Source of the DNA: Nocardia sp. NBC_00565
Lineage (GTDB): Bacteria > Actinomycetota > Actinomycetes > Mycobacteriales > Mycobacteriaceae
Direction: 5' to 3'
Length of the DNA stretch: 64,000 bases
NCBI RefSeq assembly: GCF_036345915.1
Contig: NZ_CP107785.1
Location: 1,860,001 to 1,924,000, forward strand
Shown in pieces: positions 38,384 through 47,007 of this stretch (the stretch's first letter is position 1; every line of letters starts with the position of its first letter). The position numbers were made by a program, and so were the translations under genes. The notes under the pieces were generated by a model. It saw only the letters and a list, made by a program, of their open reading frames with translations. It did no database searches and was not told where the DNA came from.

Positions 38384-38776
38384 CTACTGCTTCGGCGGCG
38401 CAGTATCTTCGGATGCCTCGAGCTTAGCGAGTGCTTCGCGCAACGCATCCGTATCGTCCCTGCCGACCTGTTCGACGAAGTGCACGAGCGCCGCCGCGCG
38501 GCTACCCGCGGCGTCGGCCTGCTGCAGTGCGTCGACCATCAAACTGGCCACCAGTTCGTCACGGGTGTGCACCGGCGCGTAGCGGTGAGCGCGGTCGTCA
38601 CGCCGCTGCACCACTAGGTTCTTCTTCGCCAGCCGTTGCAGCACCGTCATCACCGTGGTGTACGCGAGCTCACGGCGGGCGGCCAAAGCCTCGTGTACCT
38701 GCCGTACGGTCTGCGGCTCGTCACTGGACCACAGTTGGTCCATGACCGCTTTCTCGAGTTCACCAAGTCCTGCCAT
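38384..38776 (-). CDS. blaI: BlaI/MecI-family transcriptional repressor
   Basis: 130 aa. Winged-helix domain (about 5-75; LEKAVMDQLWSSDEPQTVRQ, then YTTVMTVLQRLAKKNLV) and a dimerisation tail (85-120). Represses beta-lactam response and, in mycobacteria, ATP-synthase and its own operon. Precedes the M56 peptidase by 64 bases. A half-conserved TACTAC...GTCGTA site lies upstream. Confidence 0.95.
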   Translation of the reverse strand: MAGLGELEKAVMDQLWSSDEPQTVRQVHEALAARRELAYTTVMTVLQRLAKKNLVVQRRDDRAHRYAPVHTRDELVASLMVDALQQADAAGSRAAALVHFVEQVGRDDTDALREALAKLEASEDTAPPKQ

Positions 38777-38810
38777 CCCACAAGTTTACGGACTCAACGA
38801 CACAATTGCG

Positions 38811-38827
38811 TACTACACGCCGTCGTA
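38811..38827. promoter_or_regulatory. candidate BlaI operator
   Basis: TACTACACGCCGTCGTA, 34 bases before the blaI start. The mycobacterial BlaI box is TACTACATATGTAGTA; here the outer half-sites TACTAC and GTCGTA are kept, the centre is not, and spacing is one base longer. Confidence 0.35.
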
Positions 38828-38873
38828 ACTGCCTGGTAGCTGGTGTGGTATTTGTCATAGGCCCGGCCGGGAA

Positions 38874-39710
38874 CTACTGGCGAACTGCGCCCGGCAGTGT
38901 CTCAAAGGCGGCCAGGACGTGTCTGGTCCCGATCGGCACGATCATCGGTCGACCGGAGACCGGATCCTCCAGCACGGACGCGTCGAGATCGAAGACCTCG
39001 CGCAGCAGCGCGACATTGATGATGTCGGTAGGCGCTCCCTGTGCCACGATGCGTCCGTCGCGCATGACGATGAGTTGGTCGCTGTAGCGGATGGCCAGGT
39101 TGAGATCGTGCAGCACCATCACCACGGTGCGGCCGAGGTCGCAGTGCAACCGGTCGACCAGGTCCAGGACCTCGATCGAATGCGCGAGGTCGAGGTAGGT
39201 GGTCGGCTCGTCGAGCAGCAGGATGTCGGTGCCCTGGGCCAACGCCATGGAGATCCAGGCCCGCTGGCGCTGACCGCCGGACAACTCGTCGAGTGCGCGA
39301 TCGGCCAGATCGGCGATGCCCGTCGCCCCGAGTGCGGTCATGACTTCTGATTCGTCGGTGGCCGACCACTGGCGGATCCAGGACTGGTGCGGATGACGTC
39401 CGCGCGCAACGAGATCCGCGACGGTCAGGCCCTCGGGCGCGACCGGCGACTGCGGCAACAAGCCGATGATGCGCGCGACATCCTTGGTCTTCATCGACGA
39501 GATCGCCTTGCCGTCCAACAGGATTCGGCCCTGCCGCGGGTGCAGCAGGCGGCCGAGCGCGCGCAGCAGGGTCGATTTGCCGCAGCCGTTGGGGCCGATG
39601 ACGGTGGTGACCACACCGGGGGCGATGTCGATGCTGAGTCCGTCGACGACCACGCGGTCGCCATAGCCGAGGGTGACTTCCTGTGCGGAGAGCCGTATGC
39701 CGGTGGTCAT
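38874..39710 (-). CDS. ferric-siderophore ABC transporter, ATPase subunit (FepC-like)
   Basis: 278 aa. Walker A GPNGCGKST, Q-loop LLPQSPVAPEGLTV, signature LSGGQRQRAWI, Walker B ILLLDEPT and the switch histidine in VLHDLN. The RGRHPHQSW insertion is typical of FecE/FepC/FhuC. The ATG overlaps the upstream permease stop as ATGA. Energises siderophore import together with the two permeases. Confidence 0.93.
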   Translation of the reverse strand: MTTGIRLSAQEVTLGYGDRVVVDGLSIDIAPGVVTTVIGPNGCGKSTLLRALGRLLHPRQGRILLDGKAISSMKTKDVARIIGLLPQSPVAPEGLTVADLVARGRHPHQSWIRQWSATDESEVMTALGATGIADLADRALDELSGGQRQRAWISMALAQGTDILLLDEPTTYLDLAHSIEVLDLVDRLHCDLGRTVVMVLHDLNLAIRYSDQLIVMRDGRIVAQGAPTDIINVALLREVFDLDASVLEDPVSGRPMIVPIGTRHVLAAFETLPGAVRQ

Positions 39711-40843
39711 GACAGGGTCGCCTTCCGATTCATGCGCACGAGCAGGTAGAGCAGGAACGGCCCGCCGAAGGCGGCGGTCACGACGCCGACCGGTAGATCG
39801 ACCGGAAACAGCTTGCGCGAGGCCACATCCGCACCCACCACCAGGATGGCACCGACGAATGTCGAGCCGATGAGCGGTTCGCCCGGAGTTCGCAGCAGTC
39901 GCCGCGCGATCTGCGGTGCGGCCAGCGCGACGAATCCGACCGGACCAACGGCGGCGGTCGCCACGGCGGAGGCGACGACGGCCGCGCCGATCAGCAGCGC
40001 CTGCTGGGTCTGGATGCGCACACCGAGCGCCCGGATGGTCTCGGTGCCGAGGCGCAGTGCGGCAAGGGTTCTGGCCGAGCCGACCGCCACGATCACGACA
40101 ATGGCCAGTGCCAGAGCGGCCGGGATCAATTTGGTTCGGTCCGCGCCATTGAGCGAGCCGTTGAGCCAGAGCTGGACGCGGACCGCGTCCTGCAGGCTGG
40201 CACGGGTGAGCAGAAAGCTGATGCCGGACAACAACAATGCGTTCACGCCGATGCCGATCAGCACCAGGCGCAGCGGTGTGACGCCGCGGTCGCCGGTGGC
40301 GCTGCGGCCCCACGCGAGGAGATAGATCGCGACCGCCGTGAGCAGACCACCCGCGAGCGCGGCCAGCGGTGCGCCGATGCTCGCGGCGAGTCCCGTTGTC
40401 GCGCCGCCGGTGCCGACGAGCACCGCGACCGCGCCGAGGCTCGAGCCGGTCGTGATGCCGAGGATGTCCGGCGCGGCGAGTGGGTTGTGCAGGATGGACT
40501 GGGTGATCGCACCCGAGATGCCGAGTGCCGCACCGACGACGAGTGCGGTAAGTGCGCGCGGCAGCCGGGACTCCAGCACGATGAAGCGCTGGGCGCGGGT
40601 GCCACCGCCGGTGAGCACGTCGAGTACCCGGCCGATGGGAATGTGGGTGTCGCCGAAGGCGATGTCGAGGCAGAACAGTGTGAGCAGTGCCGCGGCCAGG
40701 ATTGCGATGGTGAGCATCATCGCAGGTCGCAGCACCAGCGATACCGGGCCGATGCGGAGCGCAGGTCGGACGCGGTGCAGGGGCGATGCCGCGGTCGGTG
40801 TCTCGTGCCCGACGGGCGCGGTATCCGAGCTGTGTTCACTCAC
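39707..40843 (-). CDS. FecCD-family siderophore permease
   Basis: 378 aa, about ten membrane helices. Family signature ESRLPRALTALVVGAALGIS then GAITQSILHNPLAAPDILGI. The GTG at 40843 overlaps the stop of the partner permease as GTGA. Pairs with the other FecCD subunit as the channel. Confidence 0.93.
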   Translation of the reverse strand: MSEHSSDTAPVGHETPTAASPLHRVRPALRIGPVSLVLRPAMMLTIAILAAALLTLFCLDIAFGDTHIPIGRVLDVLTGGGTRAQRFIVLESRLPRALTALVVGAALGISGAITQSILHNPLAAPDILGITTGSSLGAVAVLVGTGGATTGLAASIGAPLAALAGGLLTAVAIYLLAWGRSATGDRGVTPLRLVLIGIGVNALLLSGISFLLTRASLQDAVRVQLWLNGSLNGADRTKLIPAALALAIVVIVAVGSARTLAALRLGTETIRALGVRIQTQQALLIGAAVVASAVATAAVGPVGFVALAAPQIARRLLRTPGEPLIGSTFVGAILVVGADVASRKLFPVDLPVGVVTAAFGGPFLLYLLVRMNRKATLS

Positions 40844-41910
40844 AAGCTCACCAGCTTCTTGCGACGAACCAGCACGATGAAGAACGGCGCACCGATCGCG
40901 GCGATCACCACGCCGACCTGTAATTCGCCCGGCCGAGCCACAATTCGCCCGACCACATCGGCGACGAGCAGCAGCAATGCACCGAGCAACCCCGAGTACG
41001 GGATCAGCCAGCGATAGTCGGGACCGGTGAAAACCCTTGCAATATGCGGCACGACCAGCCCGATGAACGCGATCGGGCCGACCGCCGCCGTGGCCGCACC
41101 ACACAACAAGACGACCGCGGCCAGCCCGAGCATGCGGCTGCGCCCGATATTCACTCCGAGCCCGCGCGCGACCTCGTCACCGAGGCTGAGCAGATTCAAT
41201 CCGGGCGATGCCGCGACGGCCAACAGCACCCCGATCGCCAGAAACGGCAGCACCTGCCAGAACACCTCGGCATCGCGGCCGCTCACCGTGCCCACCACCC
41301 AGAACCGATACGTGTCCAGCGCCGCATTATCCATCAGCACAATGGTGTTCGTCATCGCCTGCAGGAACAACGTCACCGCGGCACCGGCCAGCACCAAGCT
41401 GAGTGGACTGGCCTTGCCGCCGATCGCCGACACCCCGAAGACCACCAGCCCCGCGATGAGTGCCCCCGCGAAGGCGAACCAGATGTACTGCTCGGGCTCG
41501 GTCAGCGAAAACAGGTAAATACTCAACGCCGCAAGGAATGCCGCGCCCGCGTTCAGTCCGAGCAGGCCCGCGTCGGCGAGCGGATTGCGGGTGTAGCCCT
41601 GCATCAGTGCGCCCGCCATACCCAGTGCGAGCCCGGTGACCAGCGCAAGTGCGGTGCGCGGCAAGCGAAGTTCGCGCACGATCTCCTCCGCCGTCGAACC
41701 GGCGGGGCAGCTGAACGGCCCGCCCGCACAGGTGAGGGCGTTGTGCACGGCGTCGTAAACGGTGCCGGGGGACAGTGATCGGGTGCCGATCGCGATGCTG
41801 GCCACCGTGGCGAGCAGTAGCAGCACGGCCAGCAGGACGAGTCCGCGTCGACGCCGGCGCGCTGGATTCGTTCGTCGCGCCCCCGGCGCGGTGATGCTTG
41901 ATGCCGTCAC
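40840..41910 (-). CDS. FecCD-family siderophore permease
   Basis: 356 aa, about ten membrane helices; LRLPRTALALVTGLALGMAG then LMQGYTRNPLADAGLLGLN is the family signature. First gene of the three-gene operon. An IdeR-type box lies 47 bases before its GTG. There is no substrate-binding lipoprotein in the operon, so the transporter must borrow one from elsewhere. Confidence 0.93.
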   Translation of the reverse strand: MTASSITAPGARRTNPARRRRRGLVLLAVLLLLATVASIAIGTRSLSPGTVYDAVHNALTCAGGPFSCPAGSTAEEIVRELRLPRTALALVTGLALGMAGALMQGYTRNPLADAGLLGLNAGAAFLAALSIYLFSLTEPEQYIWFAFAGALIAGLVVFGVSAIGGKASPLSLVLAGAAVTLFLQAMTNTIVLMDNAALDTYRFWVVGTVSGRDAEVFWQVLPFLAIGVLLAVAASPGLNLLSLGDEVARGLGVNIGRSRMLGLAAVVLLCGAATAAVGPIAFIGLVVPHIARVFTGPDYRWLIPYSGLLGALLLLVADVVGRIVARPGELQVGVVIAAIGAPFFIVLVRRKKLVSL

Positions 41911-41956
41911 GGCGACGAACTACTCCTGCCTCAATGGTGGTGCACGGGTTGCTAGG

Positions 41957-41975
41957 TCTGGTAAGCCTAACCTAT
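41957..41975. promoter_or_regulatory. IdeR/DtxR-type iron box between divergent genes
   Basis: TCTGGTAAGCCTAACCTAT; the right half matches the IdeR consensus half AGCCTAACCTAA closely, the left half more loosely. It lies between the permease gene and the gene at 42020 and can serve both. Predicts repression by iron-loaded IdeR. Confidence 0.7.
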
Positions 41976-42019
41976 CTTTCGAATCCGACCCATCACGGAG
42001 CCGACCCCGAGGAGGTTCG

Positions 42020-42730
42020 ATGTCCGAGCCAGTGACGACCTGCATGTCTCGCCCTGCCGAGGCCTTCGGGCGAGCATGTGCACGGCTGCGCACGCTGCAA
42101 CCCGAACATCCGCGGGTGTACGCGGTGGCCGCGATGTTCGACCAGGGCAAACGCCGATGGTGGCGGCTCGCCGACGGATTGCGGGAGGGCCGCATCGAGC
42201 TGATGTATCGGCGCCACGCGGCGGAGATGATCAGCGCCGACACCGCCGCCGAAGTGGTGGCGACCGCGCTCATCCACGCGGTGATCGGCCGGGTGGTCGC
42301 CTTGCTGGTGGCCGAGGGGCGGGCGTGGGATCCAGGGCTCGAGAATCTGTGGATCCATGCCGACAACGACGGTGGTATCGACTGGGCCGGCCTGTCCGAC
42401 ACCACGATTCGGGTGCTCGACGGCGATCGGCTGGCCGGGGATCCCGGCGTGGTGACATTGCCGTGCGAGCAGGCCATGTATGTCTGGCTCGCGCATCGCT
42501 GCGAGCCGTCGCTGCGGCTGATCCAGCGCACGTTGGCGGGGTGTGCCGGTCTCGGCGAGCGTCGATTCTGGTTGCTGGTCGGTGAATCCATCGCCGGCGC
42601 GGCCACTTACGTGCCGGATCTGGCGCGGACCGATTCGATTGTCGGCGCTCGCCGTGGCGAAGGCCTGCGCACGGCCCTGGAAGAGCGCGGCTTGCCGGTG
42701 CGGCGCGCAGTGGGTTGCTTAGTTAGGTAA
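42020..42730 (+). CDS. iron-regulated protein of the FhuF/siderophore-utilisation type (tentative)
   Basis: 236 aa; the ATG has GAGGAGG upstream. Segments AFGRACARLRTLQPEHPRVY, ALIHAVIGRVVALLVAEGRA, WIHADNDGGIDWAG and RRFWLLVGESIAGAATYV resemble siderophore reductase/FhuF-like proteins. The C-terminus ends RRAVGCLVR and does not show the CCxxxxxxxxxxCxxC iron-sulfur motif of true FhuF. Iron control is suggested by the IdeR box 45 bases upstream and the divergent siderophore transporter. A role in releasing iron from a siderophore or in siderophore assembly is likely but unproven. Confidence 0.6.
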   Translation: MSEPVTTCMSRPAEAFGRACARLRTLQPEHPRVYAVAAMFDQGKRRWWRLADGLREGRIELMYRRHAAEMISADTAAEVVATALIHAVIGRVVALLVAEGRAWDPGLENLWIHADNDGGIDWAGLSDTTIRVLDGDRLAGDPGVVTLPCEQAMYVWLAHRCEPSLRLIQRTLAGCAGLGERRFWLLVGESIAGAATYVPDLARTDSIVGARRGEGLRTALEERGLPVRRAVGCLVR

Positions 42731-42744
42731 GCCTGACCTATACT
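42715..42744 (+). promoter_or_regulatory. sigma-A-like promoter overlapped by an IdeR box, in front of the sRNA candidate
   Basis: TTGCTT (42715-42720), 18 bases, TATACT (42739-42744). The IdeR-like box TTAGGTAAGCCTGACCTAT occupies 42723-42741, 16 of 19 matches to TTAGGTTAGSCTAACCTAA, and so covers the spacer and the -10. IdeR bound here would block transcription. The box overlaps the stop codon of the upstream gene. Confidence 0.8.
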
Positions 42745-42750
42745 GAATTC

Positions 42751-42848
42751 GGCGTTGGGATCGGCAGAGTGTTCCGGAGGGCTGCCGCGAACCCCCGATC
42801 CACTGCCGCGGCGGGCTCCACGTGCGTGTGGAGCCCGCCGCTCTGTAC
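42751..42848 (+). ncRNA. iron-responsive small RNA candidate (MrsI-like by position)
   Basis: A non-coding segment of about 98 nt between an IdeR-controlled promoter and a 14-bp hairpin. It can fold as an outer stem GGATCGG (42758-42764) with CCGATCC (42795-42801), or an alternative inner stem CGGCAG (42762-42767) with CTGCCG (42782-42787), exposing GTGTTCCGGAGGG. The place just before the PaaI-like thioesterase and after blaI is where M. tuberculosis carries MrsI (between Rv1846c and Rv1847), an IdeR-controlled sRNA used in iron sparing. Homology is inferred from synteny and promoter design; start and end are predicted. Confidence 0.7.
42808..42848 (+). terminator. hairpin ending the sRNA candidate
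   Basis: GCGGCGGGCTCCAC and GTGGAGCCCGCCGC form a perfect 14-bp stem with loop GTGCGT, followed by TCTGTACT. A T-tract is poor, as usual in actinobacteria. Confidence 0.75.
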
Positions 42849-42926
42849 TAGGCGCACGATGTCGCCCGCTCCGGAGATCGGGGAGGGCCGGAAAGGCGCG
42901 GTCGGCGACTGTGTCAAGGTGAATGC

Positions 42927-43373
42927 ATGACGCAACAGGAAACCGCGGACGTCCGCTCGCTGGCAGACCTCACGCCGGAGCAGATGACCAAGCTCAGCGA
43001 GGGCAGCTTCAGTGACCTGATCGGCCTGAAGTTCACCGAGCTGAGTCCGGACCGGGTGCGTGGCGAGTGGACCGTCCGGCCGCAGCTGTATCAGCCCGCC
43101 GGCATCCAGAACGGCGGCGTGTACTGCACCGTCATCGAAACGCTCGCCAGCGTCGGTGGCGGCGTCTGGTACGGCGAGCGCGGGACCGTCGTCGGGGTGA
43201 ACAACAACACCGACTTCCTGCGCGCGGTCCGCGAGGGCACGCTGTACGGCGAGGCGACTCCGGTGCATCGGGGTCGGCTGCAGCAGTTGTGGGTCGTGGT
43301 CATCACCGATGACAGCGGCCGCACAGTGGCCAGGGGGCAGGTCCGGCTGCAGAACCTGCCCCAGCAGGACTGA
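42927..43373 (+). CDS. PaaI-type hotdog thioesterase (Rv1847-like)
   Basis: 148 aa, one hotdog domain: QPAGIQNGGVYCTVIETLAS carries the catalytic helix start, GVNNNTDFLRAVREG the dimer strand, VHRGRLQQLWVVVITDDSGR the last strands. Hydrolyses an acyl-CoA or aromatic-CoA; substrate unknown. Precedes ureA as Rv1847 does. It may share transcription with the iron-regulated sRNA promoter upstream if the terminator leaks. Confidence 0.9.
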   Translation: MTQQETADVRSLADLTPEQMTKLSEGSFSDLIGLKFTELSPDRVRGEWTVRPQLYQPAGIQNGGVYCTVIETLASVGGGVWYGERGTVVGVNNNTDFLRAVREGTLYGEATPVHRGRLQQLWVVVITDDSGRTVARGQVRLQNLPQQD

Positions 43374-43448
43374 CCGCTCGTTCGGCACCGCCGGAACGGG
43401 CGTGCCAGAATGACCGTCACCCTGATCCGCCACCGCTGAGGAGCCCGG

Positions 43449-43751
43449 ATGCGACTGTCGCCGCATGAGCAAGAACGGCTGCTGCTGAGCTACGCGGCCG
43501 AGCTGGCCCGGCGCAGGCAGGCGCGCGGGCTCAAACTGAACCATCCGGAGGCGGTCGCGCTGATCACCGATCACGTGCTCGAAGGCGCTCGGGATGGTCG
43601 CACCGTCGCGGAGCTGATGTCGTCGGGGCGAACGGTTCTCACGCGGGCCGACGTGCTGGCGGGCGTGCCGGAGATGATCCACGATGTCCAGGTCGAGGCC
43701 ACCTTTCCGGACGGCACCAAGCTTGTCACCGTCCACCATCCGATCGGTTAG
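43449..43751 (+). CDS. ureA: urease gamma subunit
   Basis: 100 aa, full length, with [40 protein letters not shown] and [13 protein letters not shown]. Structural subunit of the nickel urease that splits urea into ammonia and carbamate. Start ATG after GAGGAGC; the ureB start follows the stop by eight bases. Confidence 0.97.
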   Translation: MRLSPHEQERLLLSYAAELARRRQARGLKLNHPEAVALITDHVLEGARDGRTVAELMSSGRTVLTRADVLAGVPEMIHDVQVEATFPDGTKLVTVHHPIG

Positions 43752-43759
43752 GTCTGGCG

Positions 43760-44077
43760 ATGATTCCGGGTGAATACTTCTGTGCCGAAGGCACTATCGA
43801 GTTGAACGCGGGCGCCGGCCGCATCGAGCTCGATGTCGTGAACACCGGCGATCGGCCGGTTCAGGTCGGCAGCCATGTGCACTTCCCACAGGCCAATGCC
43901 GCATTGCGGTTCGATCGGGCGGCCGCACACGGGCGTCGGCTCGATATCCCCGCCGGCACCGCGGTGCGCTTCGAACCAGGTCTCGGCCAGCGGGTTTCGC
44001 TGGTTTCGCTCGGTGGCACGCGCGAGGTGTTCGGCATCAGCCTGACTCCTCCGGGACGCTTGGATGGTGCGACATGA
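43760..44077 (+). CDS. ureB: urease beta subunit
   Basis: 105 aa: [56 protein letters not shown]. Complete beta chain. Its stop overlaps the ureC start by four bases (ATGA), so translation is coupled. Confidence 0.97.
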   Translation: MIPGEYFCAEGTIELNAGAGRIELDVVNTGDRPVQVGSHVHFPQANAALRFDRAAAHGRRLDIPAGTAVRFEPGLGQRVSLVSLGGTREVFGISLTPPGRLDGAT

Positions 44078-45795
44078 GTGAATTGAGCCGCGCCCGTTAC
44101 GCCGAACTCTTCGGCCCGACCACCGGCGATCGAATTCGCCTGGCGGACACCGATCTGTTGATCGAGATCACCGAGGACCGCAGCGGCGGACCGGGACTCG
44201 CGGGTGATGAGGCCGTCTTCGGCGGCGGCAAGGTGCTGCGCGAATCCATGGGCCAAGCCCGCGCGACCCGTGCCGAGGGCACCCCCGACACCGTGATCAC
44301 CGGTGCGGTCATCATCGACCACTGGGGAATCATCAAGGCCGACATCGGTATTCGTGACGGCCGCATCTGCGCGATCGGTAAGGCGGGCAACCCGGACACC
44401 ATGAACGGGGTGCATCCGGATCTGGTGGTCGGGCCGAATACCGAGATCATCGCGGGCAACGGTCGGATCCTCACCGCGGGCGCTATCGACTGTCACGTGC
44501 ACTTCATCTGCCCGCAGTTGATGGACGAGGCGCTCGGCGGCGGCATCACCACCCTGATCGGCGGCGGCACTGGTCCCGCCGAGGGTTCCAAGGCGACCAC
44601 CGTGACGCCCGGATCCTGGCACCTGGCACGGATGTTGGAAGCCACCGACGGCTGGCCGATGAATATCGTATTGCTCGGCAAGGGCAATACGGTCAGCGCC
44701 GAATCCATGTGGGAGCAATTGCGCGGCGGCGCGGCCGGTTTCAAGCTGCACGAGGACTGGGGGTCGACCCCCGCCGCGATCGATGCCTGCCTCACCGTCG
44801 CGGAAGTGGCGGGCGTGCAGGTGGCGCTGCATTCGGACACGTTGAACGAGGCCGGATTCGTCGAGGACACCCTGGGCGCCATCGCGGGACGCGGCATCCA
44901 CGCGTATCACACCGAGGGGGCGGGTGGCGGGCACGCGCCCGACATCATCACTGTCGCCGCACATCTGAACGTGCTGCCCAGCTCGACCAACCCGACCCGG
45001 CCGCACACGATCAACACCCTGGACGAGCACCTGGACATGCTCATGGTGTGTCATCACCTCAGCGCGTCCATCCCGGAGGATCTCGCGTTCGCGGAGAGCC
45101 GGATTCGGCCGTCCACCATCGCCGCCGAGGACCTGCTGCACGATCTGGGCGCGATCTCCATGATCGGCAGCGATTCCCAGGCTATGGGCCGCATCGGCGA
45201 GGTCGTCATGCGAACCTGGCAGACCGCGCACGTGATGAAGCGGCGTCGTGGCGCGCTGCCCGGTGACGGTGCCGCCGACAACGCCAGGGTGCGGCGCTAT
45301 ATCGCGAAGTACACGATCTGCCCGGCGATCGCGCACGGCCTCGACCACGAAATCGGTTCGGTAGAAGTAGGCAAGCTCGCCGATCTGGTGCTGTGGGACC
45401 CCGCGTTCTTCGGTGTCCGTCCGCACGCAGTCCTCAAGGGCGGTGCGATCGCCTGGGCCGCCATGGGTGACGCCAACGCCTCCATTCCGACGCCGCAGCC
45501 GGTGCTTCCGCGCCCCATGTTCGGTGCCGCGCCGCTGGTCGCCGCGGCAACTTCGGTGCATTTCGTTTCCGAACAGGCCGTCGAGGACGGTCTCGCCGAA
45601 CGCTTGGGCCTGCGCCGAAAACTGGTCCCCGTCAAGAACGTTCGCCGTGTCACCAAGGCGGATATGCCCAACAACGACGCCATGCCGCGCATCGAAGTCG
45701 ACCCGGACACTTTTACTGTCCGCATCGACGGTGAGGTCTGGACCGAACAACCCGCGACCGAGTTGCCCATGGCCCAGCGGTATTTCCTGTTCTGA
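44074..45795 (+). CDS. ureC: urease alpha (catalytic) subunit
   Basis: 573 aa. Nickel ligands in DCHVHF, the carbamylated lysine Lys224 in GFKLHEDWG, the [12 protein letters not shown] block and the mobile-flap MVCHHL are all present, so the active site is complete. The accessory genes ureFGD are 7.2 kb further on, separated by unrelated genes. Confidence 0.98.
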   Translation: MSELSRARYAELFGPTTGDRIRLADTDLLIEITEDRSGGPGLAGDEAVFGGGKVLRESMGQARATRAEGTPDTVITGAVIIDHWGIIKADIGIRDGRICAIGKAGNPDTMNGVHPDLVVGPNTEIIAGNGRILTAGAIDCHVHFICPQLMDEALGGGITTLIGGGTGPAEGSKATTVTPGSWHLARMLEATDGWPMNIVLLGKGNTVSAESMWEQLRGGAAGFKLHEDWGSTPAAIDACLTVAEVAGVQVALHSDTLNEAGFVEDTLGAIAGRGIHAYHTEGAGGGHAPDIITVAAHLNVLPSSTNPTRPHTINTLDEHLDMLMVCHHLSASIPEDLAFAESRIRPSTIAAEDLLHDLGAISMIGSDSQAMGRIGEVVMRTWQTAHVMKRRRGALPGDGAADNARVRRYIAKYTICPAIAHGLDHEIGSVEVGKLADLVLWDPAFFGVRPHAVLKGGAIAWAAMGDANASIPTPQPVLPRPMFGAAPLVAAATSVHFVSEQAVEDGLAERLGLRRKLVPVKNVRRVTKADMPNNDAMPRIEVDPDTFTVRIDGEVWTEQPATELPMAQRYFLF

Positions 45796-45928
45796 TCGTC
45801 GGCGAGGGGCGGGCTGGTTGCCGGGCGACGGCTCGACATCATAAGGTCGGTCCCCGCGTTGGGGGCGCAACATTCGTGACCCCGGAACACGGCACCACCG
45901 TAGGTGCCACGATGCGAAGGGGACGAAG

Positions 45929-46150
45929 TTGCTGAGCGGTGACCCAGGTCAGGCGGCGGACGAACTCGCCAACTGGGCCGAGAACTTGGAGCGTAAGGCT
46001 CAGCAGTACCAGAGCCTGCACGGCCGCATGGCCACCGTGACGGTGACCGAAACGTCGAGCGACAACCGGATCTCCGTCACCGTCGACGCCAACGGGGTAC
46101 CCACCGATATCAGACTGTCCGCCGCGGCGCGTGGCATGAACCCGAAAGGT
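45929..46150 (+). pseudogene. truncated YbaB/EbfC-family gene, in frame with the next methyltransferase
   Basis: A TTG with AAGGGGA upstream starts GDPGQAADELANWAENLERK, then ISVTVDANGVPTDIRLSAAA, the first ~75 residues of an actinobacterial YbaB-like DNA-binding protein. The C-terminal helix is missing; the frame runs through about 22 unrelated codons straight into the O-methyltransferase at 46220, so one 323-aa chimeric product is possible. Confidence 0.65.
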
Positions 46151-46219
46151 TTCTGGGAACACGGGTGTCGGCCGTTCAGTTTCGGCGGTATCCGCGCACC
46201 CGGTGGCAGACTTCATGGC

Positions 46220-46900
46220 ATGACGACGTTCGAGTGGGCCGACGTGGACAGCTACATCGTGGACTCTCTGGTGGGAGGGGAGGATTCGACCGCGACGGCA
46301 TTGGCCGCGAATGCGGCGGCCGGACTGCCCGCCATCGACGTATCGCCGGCGCAGGGGAAATTTCTGCATTTGATCGCGCGGTCGATCGGGGCCCGGCGGG
46401 TGCTCGAGATCGGCACGCTCGGCGGCTACAGCACGATCTGGTTGGCGCGGGCGGTGGGGAAGGATGGCCAGGTCATCACCCTGGAATTCGAGCCGCGGCA
46501 CGCACGGGTGGCGCGGGAGAACCTGGATCGGGCCGAGGTCGGGGATCGGGTCGAGATCCGAGTGGGCGCGGCGCTGGACAATCTGCCGGTGCTGGCGGAG
46601 GAGGATCCGGAGCCGTTCGATCTGGTCTTCATCGACGCCGACAAGGTCAACAATTCGAACTACGTGCTCTGGGCATTGCGCCTGACCCGGCCCGGCTCGG
46701 TGATCATCGTCGACAATGTCGTGCGCGATGGCGCTGTCGCCGATGAGCATTCGGACGATCCGGCGGTCCAGGCCAGCCGCGATCTGGTCGACCTGCTCGC
46801 CGCCGAACCCAGCCTCGACGCCACCGTCGTGCAAACCGTCGGCAGCAAGGGCTGGGACGGTTTCGCCTACGCCGTCGTCAATGGTGAGGCCCTCGACTGA
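46220..46900 (+). CDS. class I SAM-dependent O-methyltransferase
   Basis: 226 aa from the ATG at 46220. SAM-binding VLEIGTLGGYSTIWLARAV, FEPRHARVARENLDRA, and the metal-binding LVFIDADKVNNSNYVLWAL with VIIVDNVVRDGAV, typical of the catechol/caffeoyl-CoA O-methyltransferase-like family. Its own ribosome site is poor (no purine-rich run near 46220), consistent with translation as part of the upstream YbaB-fused frame. Substrate unknown. Confidence 0.85.
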   Translation: MTTFEWADVDSYIVDSLVGGEDSTATALAANAAAGLPAIDVSPAQGKFLHLIARSIGARRVLEIGTLGGYSTIWLARAVGKDGQVITLEFEPRHARVARENLDRAEVGDRVEIRVGAALDNLPVLAEEDPEPFDLVFIDADKVNNSNYVLWALRLTRPGSVIIVDNVVRDGAVADEHSDDPAVQASRDLVDLLAAEPSLDATVVQTVGSKGWDGFAYAVVNGEALD

Positions 46901-47007
46901 ACGCGGCGGCTCGGATCTCCGGTGCTCGGTTTCGCCGGTGATCCGGGCGTGTGGGCGGGGGATGGCCGTGATTGGATGGAACCGAACAGCGGCGGGGTGC
47001 GTCATAG

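Noticed and set aside
42741-42926. Reading the segment as an ordinary 5' leader of the thioesterase gene
   Set aside because: The 14-bp hairpin ends the segment 78 bases before the thioesterase start, and the promoter plus IdeR box sit at the right distance for a short independent RNA; kept only as the alternative.
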